Of a DNA stretch of 64,000 bases, positions 44,324 to 53,742 are shown one piece after another. Source of the DNA: Laspinema olomoucense D3b (GTDB lineage: Bacteria; Cyanobacteriota; Cyanobacteriia; Cyanobacteriales; Laspinemataceae); the NCBI RefSeq assembly GCF_025370785.1, contig NZ_JAMXFA010000010.1, forward strand, positions 101,921 through 165,920, written 5' to 3'. The notes beneath the pieces are model-generated. The model worked only from the letters and a program-made list of their open reading frames with translations, had not been told where the DNA came from and did not search any database. The position numbers and the translations under genes are program-made. Position 1 is the first letter of the stretch. Each line of letters begins with the position of its first letter.

Positions 44324-47300
44324 TCACCCGCTTTGCCGCAAATCTAAGACTTTCTTAACCTCGGTCAAAAATGCTAAGGCATTAAACTCAACCCGTGGCG
44401 TCATTTGTTCAAAGATAGATAAGGCACCAATGGACTGTTCTCCAATAATTGTTTCATAAGGGTCTAACTTTAAAGTTTGCTGGGTTTTGCGGTCAAAGCG
44501 GGAGAAGTGAAAAAGGGTTAAATATTGCAAAATATCCCGTTTCAAGGGAGTGTCATAGATTAAATCTTGGCGAATGGATTGGTCATCCATGACTTGGGGA
44601 TAAAAGTCTCCTAATAAGGTGGAATAGGAAATTACCCCATTATAAAAACGTTCATCCTCTCGACCCACACTGATGCCATTAAATAGGTTGAGAAAGACAA
44701 CGGCCTGCTGTCGGGGGTCTTGCGCTAAACTGGTGAGTTGTTGAGTGTCTTGGACCACAAATGCCTCGACTTTAGAATCGACTAATTTGCGGACGTAATA
44801 TTTATCAAAAAAGATGGGATAAATTTTCAAGTCTGGACGGTTTTGCATCAAGGCGGTGATCAGGGGAGGAGACATAAAATAGAGGTCTTCATCGCGATCG
44901 CCACGAGTGATATGCAGGGTACTGGTATAGGGTGCTTGTGCGACATAAAGGATATGCCGATATCCTTGTTGATACAGTTGGTTGACGGTATCAATTAAAA
45001 TAGGCGGTTCCCGATAGAGGCGACGCAGGGAGTAGTTATCGGAAAAGGTCTGGAGTCGTTCAATTTGGATGGTATCCGGTTGCGATCGCTGGATACCGAT
45101 GATTTCTCCGGTGACATTAGCAATCCGATTCTTCCGGTATTGAGGGTTCGTTGCAGCATCACTCTCGCGACTCGATACAATGGCGATCGCCAGTTTATCT
45201 AACTGCGGATGTGAGGTAGTTTCCAGCAACCGAAAGGTTTTCGGTAACACGGAGTAAAGAGACCTCAACCCATTTTCTAACCGATGTCGGTTGAAGTTTT
45301 GCAACCGAATCCCTTGGGAATTGGACCGATATTTGCTACTGAGTAAATAGGACAACCCCTTACAGAGATTTGCTAAAAATTTCTCTGTGGGTAAGGGTCG
45401 TTCATGGGTTCCCTCATGGAGGCGCAGAAACGGAATAAACAAATTTTTCGGTGCTTTTTCTAGGAGTAAATCAAAGCAAATATAAGCAAGAATCGTCCAA
45501 GTAAACCGATAAATAAAGGTCTGACTCGGAGTCAATCCTCCGGGATTTAGGCGTCTGTTATCATAATCCAACAAAATTAATTGTTGGTTTTGGAACGTTT
45601 CTCGATACTGTTGCCAACAAATCCCTTGATTCGGAGTACAAACCACCGCCAGCATCCGAAGTCCCGCAATCTGATAATTCCAGATAAATTGTTCTCGTTC
45701 AGTTTCCGGGAAATACCGGATATCTTCAATTTTGATACTCGCTTCGAGACGACAGAGTGCTTTGTTGTCCAGACCCGGTTTCTCAATGGTCACATATTTT
45801 AACTGTGCCTTGGGATTTCTTTCTATCTCGGGTTCTAAAAAATACCCCAGTAGCGCACTATTGACATCTTTCTGTAAAATCCCTTTTCTGAGGTTAATTT
45901 GTCGCGAGTAAGTCCGGGTGGGTAAAATTCGTTGTCGCTTGATAACATTTTGAAGCATCGATCGCAGTTTGTCAATTTTACTCCGGACATTACGTTGCTT
46001 CATCCCTCGGACAAACCCCGCGAAAATCCGCTGTTTTGCTACTTCATCCGACCCGGATAAAACTGGCATCACCCGTTCATCAAACCGTTGCCAAGGGTCA
46101 AAGTTGCCTTCGTGATCCGGGTTATAATCAGGTTTTCCTGGATCGCAATCTGAGGCAAACACAAAATAATAAAGAAACAGTCGCACTAATACTTTCCTGA
46201 CATAGGATTCCCGGCGAATTTCATCCGCGATTGCTTCTTTATGTTCATCCTCTTCCGGGTCCAGCAGCATCAGATTATAATCGAAGACTTCTTGTCCCGC
46301 ATGGGTTTGAACCGGACCACCAAATTTAAGTTTCAGTCCAAAAATAAACTGCCTTTCCCCTCCTTCTCGGTCCGTATGTTCGCCTAAATTACCCTCAACT
46401 ATGGGAATAATTGGCAAACAATCGAAGACCTCCGCGCGGGATAAGGCATCTCGGTAATTAACCGTAACTCCCCCATAATTGACCTCAAAATCCCCATCTG
46501 CTTTTTGCGCATCATTGATGTAATCTTCAATTAATCGTAAGCGGCGAATTAAATCGTTTAGATAAATCATCCCCAGGGTATCGCTGGTTTCGATATGCTC
46601 AGACAAATGCTCTAAATAGATAATTTTTGCTTCTTTTTTGAGCTTTCCGAGACTTTCTGTATCCACCAATTGCTGCAAATCGTCAAAGTAGGAAAACTCA
46701 TCCTGAACTAATCCGTCCAGAATTTGTAATAATTCTTGCTTAATTTCTTCGTCATGAGGAGCAAGTTTAGTGGTAATATAGTTGGCAATTCCCTGGTGGA
46801 GGTCCGAGGAAAATCGGTCTACATTTTGCACCGAAAGGGTAATTTTATGGAATTTAAGTCGAGATTCACTGCCAGGACGGTTGGTTTCTAGTCTGAGTTT
46901 TTCTTTGTGAAGGGGTGGAGAAGATTGATTAAAATTGAAGGTAAATCCGAGTTGTCCGGTTGTGCCTTGAACCTGGGTTAACTCCGGACTCATCTGGTCA
47001 ACCGTCTGCGCGATCGCCTCCACCGAACCCATTGTTTCCTGGAGGTGGCGTCGTAACTGGTCTTGAATTTGCTGAATTTGACCGCTAAACTGTTCCTTAA
47101 TCCGTTCCGTAAATTTCACCGAGGCCGATCGCACCCCATTAGCGGAAGTTAGGGGATTCTGAATCTGAGTATTTGTCGCCACTTCAGCGGCAATTTCATC
47201 GATTTTAATTCGCAACCGATTCCTATCCCCAGACAGTTGAAATAGATTATCACCCTGGATAGCGCGCGAAATTTGCTGTAAAAGGTAGCTGTAGTCTACA

Positions 47301-47350
47301 GGTTGTAACCCATCGTTACCCCCGGAAAGTTGGTTAACCACGATGCTCAC
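44324..47350 (-). CDS. Unassigned 1008-residue protein of the defence-like island
   Basis: I do not recognise the family. Layout by residue: 75-120 amphipathic helix; 130-190 beta-rich; 200-280 long helices (ILDGLVQDEFSYFDDLQQLV); 300-470 mixed, with an acidic GEHTDREGGERQFIFGLKL block; 590-600 LILLDYDNRR; 640-655 FLRLHEGTHERPLP; and 715-900 an alternating beta/alpha region (LDKLAIAIVSSRES, GYRHILYVAQAPYT, LKIYPIFFDKYYVRKL, AVVFLNLFNGISVGRE). That end vaguely recalls the MID-PIWI layout, but I see no DEDX tetrad. No transmembrane or signal segments. It may be the first gene of a module with the helicase. The gene is preceded by a short spacer to the TolC-like gene, on the same strand. Confidence 0.6.
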   Translation of the reverse strand: MSIVVNQLSGGNDGLQPVDYSYLLQQISRAIQGDNLFQLSGDRNRLRIKIDEIAAEVATNTQIQNPLTSANGVRSASVKFTERIKEQFSGQIQQIQDQLRRHLQETMGSVEAIAQTVDQMSPELTQVQGTTGQLGFTFNFNQSSPPLHKEKLRLETNRPGSESRLKFHKITLSVQNVDRFSSDLHQGIANYITTKLAPHDEEIKQELLQILDGLVQDEFSYFDDLQQLVDTESLGKLKKEAKIIYLEHLSEHIETSDTLGMIYLNDLIRRLRLIEDYINDAQKADGDFEVNYGGVTVNYRDALSRAEVFDCLPIIPIVEGNLGEHTDREGGERQFIFGLKLKFGGPVQTHAGQEVFDYNLMLLDPEEDEHKEAIADEIRRESYVRKVLVRLFLYYFVFASDCDPGKPDYNPDHEGNFDPWQRFDERVMPVLSGSDEVAKQRIFAGFVRGMKQRNVRSKIDKLRSMLQNVIKRQRILPTRTYSRQINLRKGILQKDVNSALLGYFLEPEIERNPKAQLKYVTIEKPGLDNKALCRLEASIKIEDIRYFPETEREQFIWNYQIAGLRMLAVVCTPNQGICWQQYRETFQNQQLILLDYDNRRLNPGGLTPSQTFIYRFTWTILAYICFDLLLEKAPKNLFIPFLRLHEGTHERPLPTEKFLANLCKGLSYLLSSKYRSNSQGIRLQNFNRHRLENGLRSLYSVLPKTFRLLETTSHPQLDKLAIAIVSSRESDAATNPQYRKNRIANVTGEIIGIQRSQPDTIQIERLQTFSDNYSLRRLYREPPILIDTVNQLYQQGYRHILYVAQAPYTSTLHITRGDRDEDLYFMSPPLITALMQNRPDLKIYPIFFDKYYVRKLVDSKVEAFVVQDTQQLTSLAQDPRQQAVVFLNLFNGISVGREDERFYNGVISYSTLLGDFYPQVMDDQSIRQDLIYDTPLKRDILQYLTLFHFSRFDRKTQQTLKLDPYETIIGEQSIGALSIFEQMTPRVEFNALAFLTEVKKVLDLRQSG

Positions 47351-47424
47351 TCCTCCCTGATTGTCCTGATTTTTAGTAGTCTATCACGACTGGGTAAATT
47401 AACTCGCCTTTCCTCAATCCGTTC

Positions 47425-49452
47425 TTACTCTTCCGGCGTTTCTACCGTCACCTGCCAGGTTTCCAAGGTAATTCCCACGGTTTTTTCCAAAAGAGTCAAA
47501 GCATTCAAATAGTTAATTTGTGCCGTTAATTCGCTATTATTCGCACTAACTACTTCTTGTTGAGCACCGATTACGTTGCGAATTTCACCGCGACCTAAGC
47601 GGAGTAATTCTCGTTCATTTTCTAAGTTTTGTTCCGCAAATTCTCTCTCTTGCAGCGCTAAATTTACTTGTTGTAGAAGTAAATTGGCATTCCGCACCTG
47701 ATCACCCACTTGAATTAACAGATTATCTCGTTGCTCATCTCGGTCATTTTGAGCTTGCAACAGATTCACTCGTTGTTGCTCTAACCGACTCTCAACCCTG
47801 CGATCGCCAAAATTACGACTCAACCCAATTCCCAATCTAACATCATTTGTATCATCAGTTCTCGATTGTAAGTTACTCCCATAACTCGCAGTCAAACTCA
47901 TATCCCAGCGCATTTCATCTTCCGCTAAAATTAAATTCAACTCGCCAATCTCGACCGCCAGTTCCGCATTGAGATAAATCGCACTATTTTGCAAAGCCAA
48001 TTGTTTCAATTTTTCTTCATTTAACTCCGTAGACTCCACCACAATTTCTTCCCCAGGGATAAGCGGAAAATCATCAATATCCAAAATGTTAAGCAAGTTT
48101 AATCGCACCTGTTCAAAGGTATTTTGGGCGCTTAATAGCTGGATTCTTAGGTTGGCAATGTTTCTTTCATTTTGCACTAACTCATTTCTAGGTTGTCTCC
48201 CTGCTTCCACCAAGGCTCGGTTAATCTCAAAGATATCCTGAGCAATTTTTAGAGAATTTTCAGCAATCTTCACCGCTTCCTCTGCTTGTAGCAGGTCCCG
48301 ATATCCGACCACTGCATTAGTAATGATATCGATTAAAGTCGAGTTCAAACTCAATTTGTTAATGCTTTCCATCAATTGAGCAATTTTAATGGGAGCGGTA
48401 TTGATATCCCGTCCAAAACCCCGTAATAAAGGTTGGCTAAAACTTAAAGAAAGCCCTTGATTCACATTATTTTTATCCAGAATTTCCCCTTGATTACTAC
48501 TTCGAGTAATGCCTCCCGTATTCCAGGCTGCATTAATTTCTCCCCCGGTGGGAATTCGCATAGTGACCCTTGAACCTGCGCTAATGTCAGCCGAGTTGCT
48601 GCTTGCACTTCCGACATCATTGCGGTTGAGGTTTACAGAGATTTCTGGGGTAAAAATGGGTTGAAATTTATCTAATTCAACGGCTAAACTAGCTCGGTCG
48701 GCGATACGCTGGAGATAGGCATTTTTAATCTCGCGGTTATTTTGGATCGCTAAACCCACCACCTCCACCAGGGTTACGGGAATTCCCTCAAAGCTGCGAT
48801 CGCCAGGAGTCTCTTGAACCCCAGGACGAGTCTCAGGAACTGTCACCGGCACTTGCTGCAATTCCGCAGGTCGATTCTCAAATAAAGGTACTGTAGCTGG
48901 GTTTAAATCGCGATCGCCACTGGGAGGATTCGCCTCGACGGGTAACTGAGGAAGACTCTGAGATATCACTTCATTTTGCTCCCGGCGATCGCCTTGAGGC
49001 ACTTCCGGTTCTCTCCCCGGCATTACTATCTGGTCAAGGGGTTCTGCCGGTGGCGGCACATCTATCGGAGGTCCATCTTTTCTCACATTACCCAATGATC
49101 CTGCCGGTTTCACTGCCGAGACTGGAGAAGGAGTGGGAAAATCCGGCGTCAATCGAGACAACAAATCCCCAACGACAGAGGGAACATTCCCTTGGGGTGG
49201 GGACGGAAGTTCTGAAGAAGTAACCGGGGTAACTGGCAACTCTGACACCGTGATTTGTTCCAAAATGGCCTTGGGAGTCACTTCCTCGGCAATCCCTCCT
49301 TCGTGAAACTTGCTCCCTGCCAACAGGGTCAAAGATGTGCCAAAAATAGCCGCCATAAAACTGACCGTCACTGTCATCCAAACAGGTCGCTGCTTCTTCA
49401 TCTGAGTGGCGATCGCCATCTCCCCATGCTTTGTATCTGGATTGTTCTGCAT
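47425..49452 (-). CDS. TolC-family outer-membrane efflux protein
   Basis: 675 residues. The N-terminal 30-45 residues hold a single membrane segment (VWMTVTVSFMAAIFGTSLTLL), then a long Pro/Glu-rich linker to about 215, followed by two outer-membrane efflux domains with long coiled coils (about 220-430 and 440-655), including VALAIQNNREIKNAYL, EAGRQPRNELVQNERNIANLRIQLL-type pairs and LRLGRGEIRNVIGAQQEVVSANNSELT. This forms the trimeric channel-tunnel through the outer membrane. The neighbouring MacA-like and MacB-like genes make a tripartite exporter; the long linker is an unusual extra. The order on the minus strand is adaptor, permease, channel. Confidence 0.87.
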   Translation of the reverse strand: MQNNPDTKHGEMAIATQMKKQRPVWMTVTVSFMAAIFGTSLTLLAGSKFHEGGIAEEVTPKAILEQITVSELPVTPVTSSELPSPPQGNVPSVVGDLLSRLTPDFPTPSPVSAVKPAGSLGNVRKDGPPIDVPPPAEPLDQIVMPGREPEVPQGDRREQNEVISQSLPQLPVEANPPSGDRDLNPATVPLFENRPAELQQVPVTVPETRPGVQETPGDRSFEGIPVTLVEVVGLAIQNNREIKNAYLQRIADRASLAVELDKFQPIFTPEISVNLNRNDVGSASSNSADISAGSRVTMRIPTGGEINAAWNTGGITRSSNQGEILDKNNVNQGLSLSFSQPLLRGFGRDINTAPIKIAQLMESINKLSLNSTLIDIITNAVVGYRDLLQAEEAVKIAENSLKIAQDIFEINRALVEAGRQPRNELVQNERNIANLRIQLLSAQNTFEQVRLNLLNILDIDDFPLIPGEEIVVESTELNEEKLKQLALQNSAIYLNAELAVEIGELNLILAEDEMRWDMSLTASYGSNLQSRTDDTNDVRLGIGLSRNFGDRRVESRLEQQRVNLLQAQNDRDEQRDNLLIQVGDQVRNANLLLQQVNLALQEREFAEQNLENERELLRLGRGEIRNVIGAQQEVVSANNSELTAQINYLNALTLLEKTVGITLETWQVTVETPEE

Positions 49453-49483
49453 ACACCTTCATCCTTCCTACTTTGTATCAAAT

Positions 49484-50662
49484 CTAGCGCGATCGCAATG
49501 CTTGTACTGGGTCTAACTTGCTGGCTTGCATCGCTGGCAAAAACCCAGCACCCACCCCCACCAACAGCGCCGAACCCAGCGCGAATCCTGCAGTTTTGCG
49601 CTCAAACTCATAAGGCAACTCAAAGCGATCAGCCACCACCACCGTTAACCCATGTACCGTAGCGATCGCCAATACACCCCCCAGCAGACTCAAAATCGCC
49701 GCTTCTAAAATAAACTGGAACATAATATCCCCCGCCGTCGCACCGATCGCACGCCGCAGGCCAATTTCCGGCGTCCGTTCTATCACCGCTGCGATCGTAA
49801 TATTGGCAATTCCCACTCCCCCCACCAACAAGGCCACTGCTCCCACCGCCAACAACGCGCGGGAAACCATATCCAGGGTTTTTTTCTGCTCAATAATATC
49901 ATCAACATTATTCCAAGTATAAACTTCTCCCTCGGGGTAGCGCTGGGTTAACAGTTGTTTGGCTTGCTCTTCCAAACGATTCATCTCTTCCATTTCCTGG
50001 GGTCGGATCAAAATCCTCCCGATATTGCGACGGCCTGTGAGTGCGGCATACAGCGACATCGGCACCAGCATTTCCCCACTCGGTTCCTCATCCTTATACT
50101 GGAGCTTTGTCTCCACCAGACCGATTACCACATACAATCGACCATTATAATAAATTCGTTTGCCAACGGGATTAATTTTTTCAAAAATTTGCTCCCGTAA
50201 GACCGCATCAATTACCGCAACCGAGCGATAGCTGGTAAAATCCGCCTCACTAAAAAATCGGCCTTGCAAAATGGACCGACCGGCAATCTCTAAATAGCCT
50301 TCAGAAACCGCATTGACGCTCGCCGTCCCTTCTTTTTGCTCAAAGATAATACTGGCCTCGTAATCTATTCCAGCGCTTGTGCCGATCGCTTGTACCCCAC
50401 TCAAGCGACTTTTTAAATATCGCATATCCTCTACCCGCAGTTTACTGCCACCCCGAGACCACTGCATCGCCTGAACTTGCGGTGCTTCCCGCTTTTGGAT
50501 TTCCTCAGCAATCACCGCTGTGCTAATACTTCTCACTTGCAGAGTGGCGCTCACTGCCGTCACCCCCATAAACACCCCCAACGTCGTCAAGGCCGATCGC
50601 AAGCGATTTCCCTGGAGGGAATCACAACTGATCCGGATTAAATCGAATATACTTAAACTCAT
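49484..50662 (-). CDS. MacB-like ABC transporter permease (no ATPase domain)
   Basis: About 393 residues from the chosen ATG. One N-terminal transmembrane segment (LTTLGVFMGVTAVSATLQV) is followed by a periplasmic MacB core domain (about 50-240) and an FtsX-like C-terminus with three membrane segments (about 270-290, 325-345 and 360-385), including ERTPEIGLRRAIGATAGDI, the FtsX signature. The ATPase that would drive it is missing from this gene and from the operon. An in-frame ATG 25 codons upstream (50737) would overlap the adaptor gene more and adds polar residues. Confidence 0.87.
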   Translation of the reverse strand: MSLSIFDLIRISCDSLQGNRLRSALTTLGVFMGVTAVSATLQVRSISTAVIAEEIQKREAPQVQAMQWSRGGSKLRVEDMRYLKSRLSGVQAIGTSAGIDYEASIIFEQKEGTASVNAVSEGYLEIAGRSILQGRFFSEADFTSYRSVAVIDAVLREQIFEKINPVGKRIYYNGRLYVVIGLVETKLQYKDEEPSGEMLVPMSLYAALTGRRNIGRILIRPQEMEEMNRLEEQAKQLLTQRYPEGEVYTWNNVDDIIEQKKTLDMVSRALLAVGAVALLVGGVGIANITIAAVIERTPEIGLRRAIGATAGDIMFQFILEAAILSLLGGVLAIATVHGLTVVVADRFELPYEFERKTAGFALGSALLVGVGAGFLPAMQASKLDPVQALRSR

Positions 50663-50711
50663 ACTGCTGCTCCCTTCCCTAACACTCACTTGCTCACTCA
50701 CCAATTCGCCG

Positions 50712-52682
50712 TCATCTCTTGGAACCCTCTTTCCCATCCCCTGATGGTTCCTCCTTCGGCTCGGCGATCGTCACCACCATCCCCGGTTCTAAAGGCTGAT
50801 CCGATGGCGGCAACACCACCTTCTCCCCCACTTTTAGTCCGGATTTAATTTCCACCTCCGTCACCCCTTCCAACCCCAACTCAATGCTTTGTTTCTGCAC
50901 CTTACTCTGAGCATCCACCGTCCAAATATAAGGTTTGGGAGCATCCCGTTGAATCACTTCAATGGGTAACATTATCACATCTTGAAGCTGCTGCACAATA
51001 ATTTCCACACTCACTTGTGCACCGGGAATCAAACTCCCCGTCGGAGTCTTGAGCTTGATGGTAGCAGGCACCGATGCTTGTCCGGAACTCGGAGTCGAAG
51101 CACTGTCCTCCGTAATTGCTAGGGGAGAAAGCTGATGCACCACCCCCTCATAAATCTCCGCATTGGGTCCAATCACCGTCACCCGCGCTTCTTGCTCAAG
51201 TTTGACCTGGGAAGCATCCAACGTGGAAAGCTGAAGATTCACAAACTCTTGAGAGGGATCTCCCAAAGTGAGTAAATTATCCCCCCGGCTAATCCCATCT
51301 CCATTTTTGACCATCACCTGTAAAATCGTCGCCTCAATGGGAGTCGCGACGATATTTTGTGCCAACTGCTCCTGGGTATTTTGGATCGCAATTTGTTCTC
51401 GCTCTAGTTTTAACCTCTCTTGGTTAAATTGCGATCGCACTTCCCGCAGTTGACCTTCTGCCGTTCGCACCGCCTTCCGTGCCTCCTCCACCTCCGCATT
51501 CGGTTCCCGACGGAGTTTATCTAACTCGATTTCAAGGCGCTCTAACTCAAACATCGCACTGCGGATTTCTGCCTCTACAGTTCTGACAGTTTCCTGTGCT
51601 GTTTCCACCTCTTTTTGTGCAGTCTCTAGCTCATCCATCACTTCCTCCTCAATGTTTCCCCGTTGGAGTTGGAGTTTCTCTAAATCCAGAAGGGTTTGAG
51701 TCACCGCCACCTCAGCGGAGTGGAGTGAAAATTCAGCGCTACGCACTGAATTTTCTTGGGTTTTAACATCTTGTTCCGCAATAAATCCTCGTTGCGCTAA
51801 GTCTTGGTCCTCTAGTAATTTTTGTTTTTCTGTAGCCAGTGTTTCCTGTGCATCAATCACACTGAGGCGGTTGCTTCGCAGAGTAAGATTTTGTTTCTCA
51901 ATATCTAGGTTTAACTCAGCTAGTTTGGTTTGGAGTTTTTGAGAACCCGCCGCACTTAAACCCGTGAATTCTTGTTGAGCTTCCCTTAATTTTTGTTGAG
52001 CTTCCCCCAATTTTGGGCGCTGAGTTTCCAGCTTGAGTAATTGTTCTCGGCGAATTGCTTCCTGGGTTGCCAGTTGACTTTCTCGGGAAACATTTTCTTG
52101 GAGAAGTTGCTGCAGTTTGGTTTGAGCAATTTTCAAATCGTCCTGTGCCTCCAAAACTTTCCGTTCTGTGTTAGCCAGAGCAATCTGGTATTCCCGAATT
52201 TCTAAGGGTTTAATGGCAACATTGGTTTGTTCCTCTGGGTTTTGTCGGAGGGTAATTAATTCCCCACCAGATGGGACGAGATCGCCAACCCGCACCAAAA
52301 CTCGATCCACCGTGCCATCGGTGGGAGATTTCAGAGTTTGTTGACCCCCAAATTCAACAACGCCACTATTGTTAACCGAGATTTCAATCGTTCCCCGTTC
52401 CACTGCAATTGTGCTCACCTCCACTGCACTGGCTGATGGATTCAGGACCCGACTATAAAAAAACCATCCCCCAACGGTTGCAACGGCCAAAACACCAGCA
52501 GCGATCGGCCACGAAGAGGGCCGTTTATCTTTATATTTTACTGTTTCCCCCACGATGAATACTTGCTGGCTCCACAGATTTTTACTGAACAATCTCCCCC
52601 TGAATTTAAGTCGTCCCCGACTCATCATCCATTTCCATAAACCATCACCTTCCCGGTTGCTATTGTCAAGGTTTAAAGGCAT
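50712..52682 (-). CDS. HlyD/MacA-family membrane fusion protein
   Basis: 656 residues. A membrane segment (about 59-77, WPIAAGVLAVATVGGWFFYS) anchors it in the inner membrane. The biotinyl-lipoyl half (GQQTLKSPTDGTVDRVLVRVGD, about 112-133) precedes a very long coiled coil (about 165-445), then the second lipoyl half (IVATPIEATILQVMVKNGDGI) and beta-barrel domains (about 485-640). In a tripartite pump it links the inner membrane permease to TolC. It overlaps the permease gene's upstream region by tens of bases. The first 50 residues may not be real; a later start is possible. Confidence 0.86.
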   Translation of the reverse strand: MPLNLDNSNREGDGLWKWMMSRGRLKFRGRLFSKNLWSQQVFIVGETVKYKDKRPSSWPIAAGVLAVATVGGWFFYSRVLNPSASAVEVSTIAVERGTIEISVNNSGVVEFGGQQTLKSPTDGTVDRVLVRVGDLVPSGGELITLRQNPEEQTNVAIKPLEIREYQIALANTERKVLEAQDDLKIAQTKLQQLLQENVSRESQLATQEAIRREQLLKLETQRPKLGEAQQKLREAQQEFTGLSAAGSQKLQTKLAELNLDIEKQNLTLRSNRLSVIDAQETLATEKQKLLEDQDLAQRGFIAEQDVKTQENSVRSAEFSLHSAEVAVTQTLLDLEKLQLQRGNIEEEVMDELETAQKEVETAQETVRTVEAEIRSAMFELERLEIELDKLRREPNAEVEEARKAVRTAEGQLREVRSQFNQERLKLEREQIAIQNTQEQLAQNIVATPIEATILQVMVKNGDGISRGDNLLTLGDPSQEFVNLQLSTLDASQVKLEQEARVTVIGPNAEIYEGVVHQLSPLAITEDSASTPSSGQASVPATIKLKTPTGSLIPGAQVSVEIIVQQLQDVIMLPIEVIQRDAPKPYIWTVDAQSKVQKQSIELGLEGVTEVEIKSGLKVGEKVVLPPSDQPLEPGMVVTIAEPKEEPSGDGKEGSKR

Positions 52683-52727
52683 TTTTGCAAGAAAATTCTG
52701 TTAAAATTTATTGCAATTTTAAGTGGT

Positions 52728-52870
52728 AACAACCGGCGGGGGATTTATCCCCCGCCTCATAGCTAAAGTCGTCTAAAGACGACTGCAAGTCTGATACAGT
52801 GGTGTTTTTAGTCGGTTTTTAACCGACTTGAGCTGTTAGGCAGGAGTTTTAACCCCCGCCGGTTGTTGCA
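52728..52870. repeat. Inverted pair of family-2 two-hairpin repeats (MITE-like)
   Basis: Left copy starts AACAACCGGCGGGGG (52729-52743) with the stems GGCGGGGGATTTATCCCCCGCC and AAGTCGTCTAAAGACGACT. The right copy is reversed: AGTCGGTTTTTAACCGACT, AACCCCCGCCGGTTGTTG at its end. The outer 15 bp are perfect inverted repeats. No gene is inside. A single copy of the same family is at 21829-21882. Confidence 0.8.
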
Positions 52871-52969
52871 ACAGGTGCAAAATCTCAGGTGAATCAATCT
52901 CCAGGCATTTTCCCTAAATTGCTCAAGACCGGGGACAAGGAACGCTATGATTGAGAGTGACGTTAAGTT

Positions 52970-53596
52970 ATGTTAAGCGCATTGACTGCAACTTCCAGAC
53001 CCACAAACAGCGTGACCCCGCCAACCACCTGGCACTGCCTCGACCCCTTATGGGAAGGGGGAGAAGAGTCGGTACAGCAGGGATTACCCCATCACCAACT
53101 CGCACCAGCATGGCAAATTTTGCTCCTCGGAGACGGTTCGCCGACGCGCCACTTGAAACTACTCACCGGCGAACCCACCGAAGTAGACGTAATTGATATG
53201 TCCGCGATCGCAATGGACCCCGACAACGCACCAGACCCCATCCAATGGGTCCCCGGACCCCGCCTGCGGCGACAAGTCTGGTTACGCACCGCCTCGGGAC
53301 AACGACTCGCTTATGCCGCCTCCTGGTGGGAAGCCAGTCACGTCGATGAATACCTGCAAAACCGCTCAATCCCAATCTGGGAGAGCCTCTCGCGCCTGCA
53401 TACGGAACTCTATCGCGATGTCCAAGGCATCCACTACGGACATTCCCCCGCCTTAGAAACCGCCTTCGGACAAAAAGGCCCATTTTGGGGAAGACATTAT
53501 CTATTTTGGCATCATAAGAAACCTTTAACGTTAATTTATGAGGTCTTTTCTCCCTATTTAAGCAAATATTTAGGACCTATAAAATTGCAAGACTAA
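52970..53596 (+). CDS. Chorismate lyase (Ycf21-type)
   Basis: Converts chorismate to 4-hydroxybenzoate and pyruvate, the first committed step of plastoquinone synthesis in cyanobacteria. The family (DUF98, Ycf21/sll1797 type) is shown by AWQILLLGDGSPTRHLKLLTG (about 46-66), VPGPRLRRQVWLRTASGQRLAYAASWW (about 94-120) with the Arg and Tyr active-site block, and IPIWESLSRLHTELYRDV with GPFWGRHYLFWHHKKPLTLIYEVFSP at the end. The length, 208 residues, is normal. The start at 52970 is uncertain because the first 20 residues are poorly constrained. Confidence 0.88.
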   Translation: MLSALTATSRPTNSVTPPTTWHCLDPLWEGGEESVQQGLPHHQLAPAWQILLLGDGSPTRHLKLLTGEPTEVDVIDMSAIAMDPDNAPDPIQWVPGPRLRRQVWLRTASGQRLAYAASWWEASHVDEYLQNRSIPIWESLSRLHTELYRDVQGIHYGHSPALETAFGQKGPFWGRHYLFWHHKKPLTLIYEVFSPYLSKYLGPIKLQD

Positions 53597-53742
53597 CCGG
53601 GATAAAACGCCAGCATCAAAAAACCGGGTTTCTGCCTAAATTTGCTGTAAACAGGCCGAGATTTTGAAAGTAATCCGGTTTCTTATTCACTTGGAGGAAC
53701 AGAAACCGAATTGCTGACTAAATTTGCCGGTTCAAGATAGAA

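Noticed and set aside
44324-47350. Firm assignment of the 1008-residue protein to PIWI-RE/Argonaute
   Set aside because: Only a vague strand pattern supports it; no catalytic tetrad or signature arginine/glutamate could be identified, so it is kept as a hypothesis.
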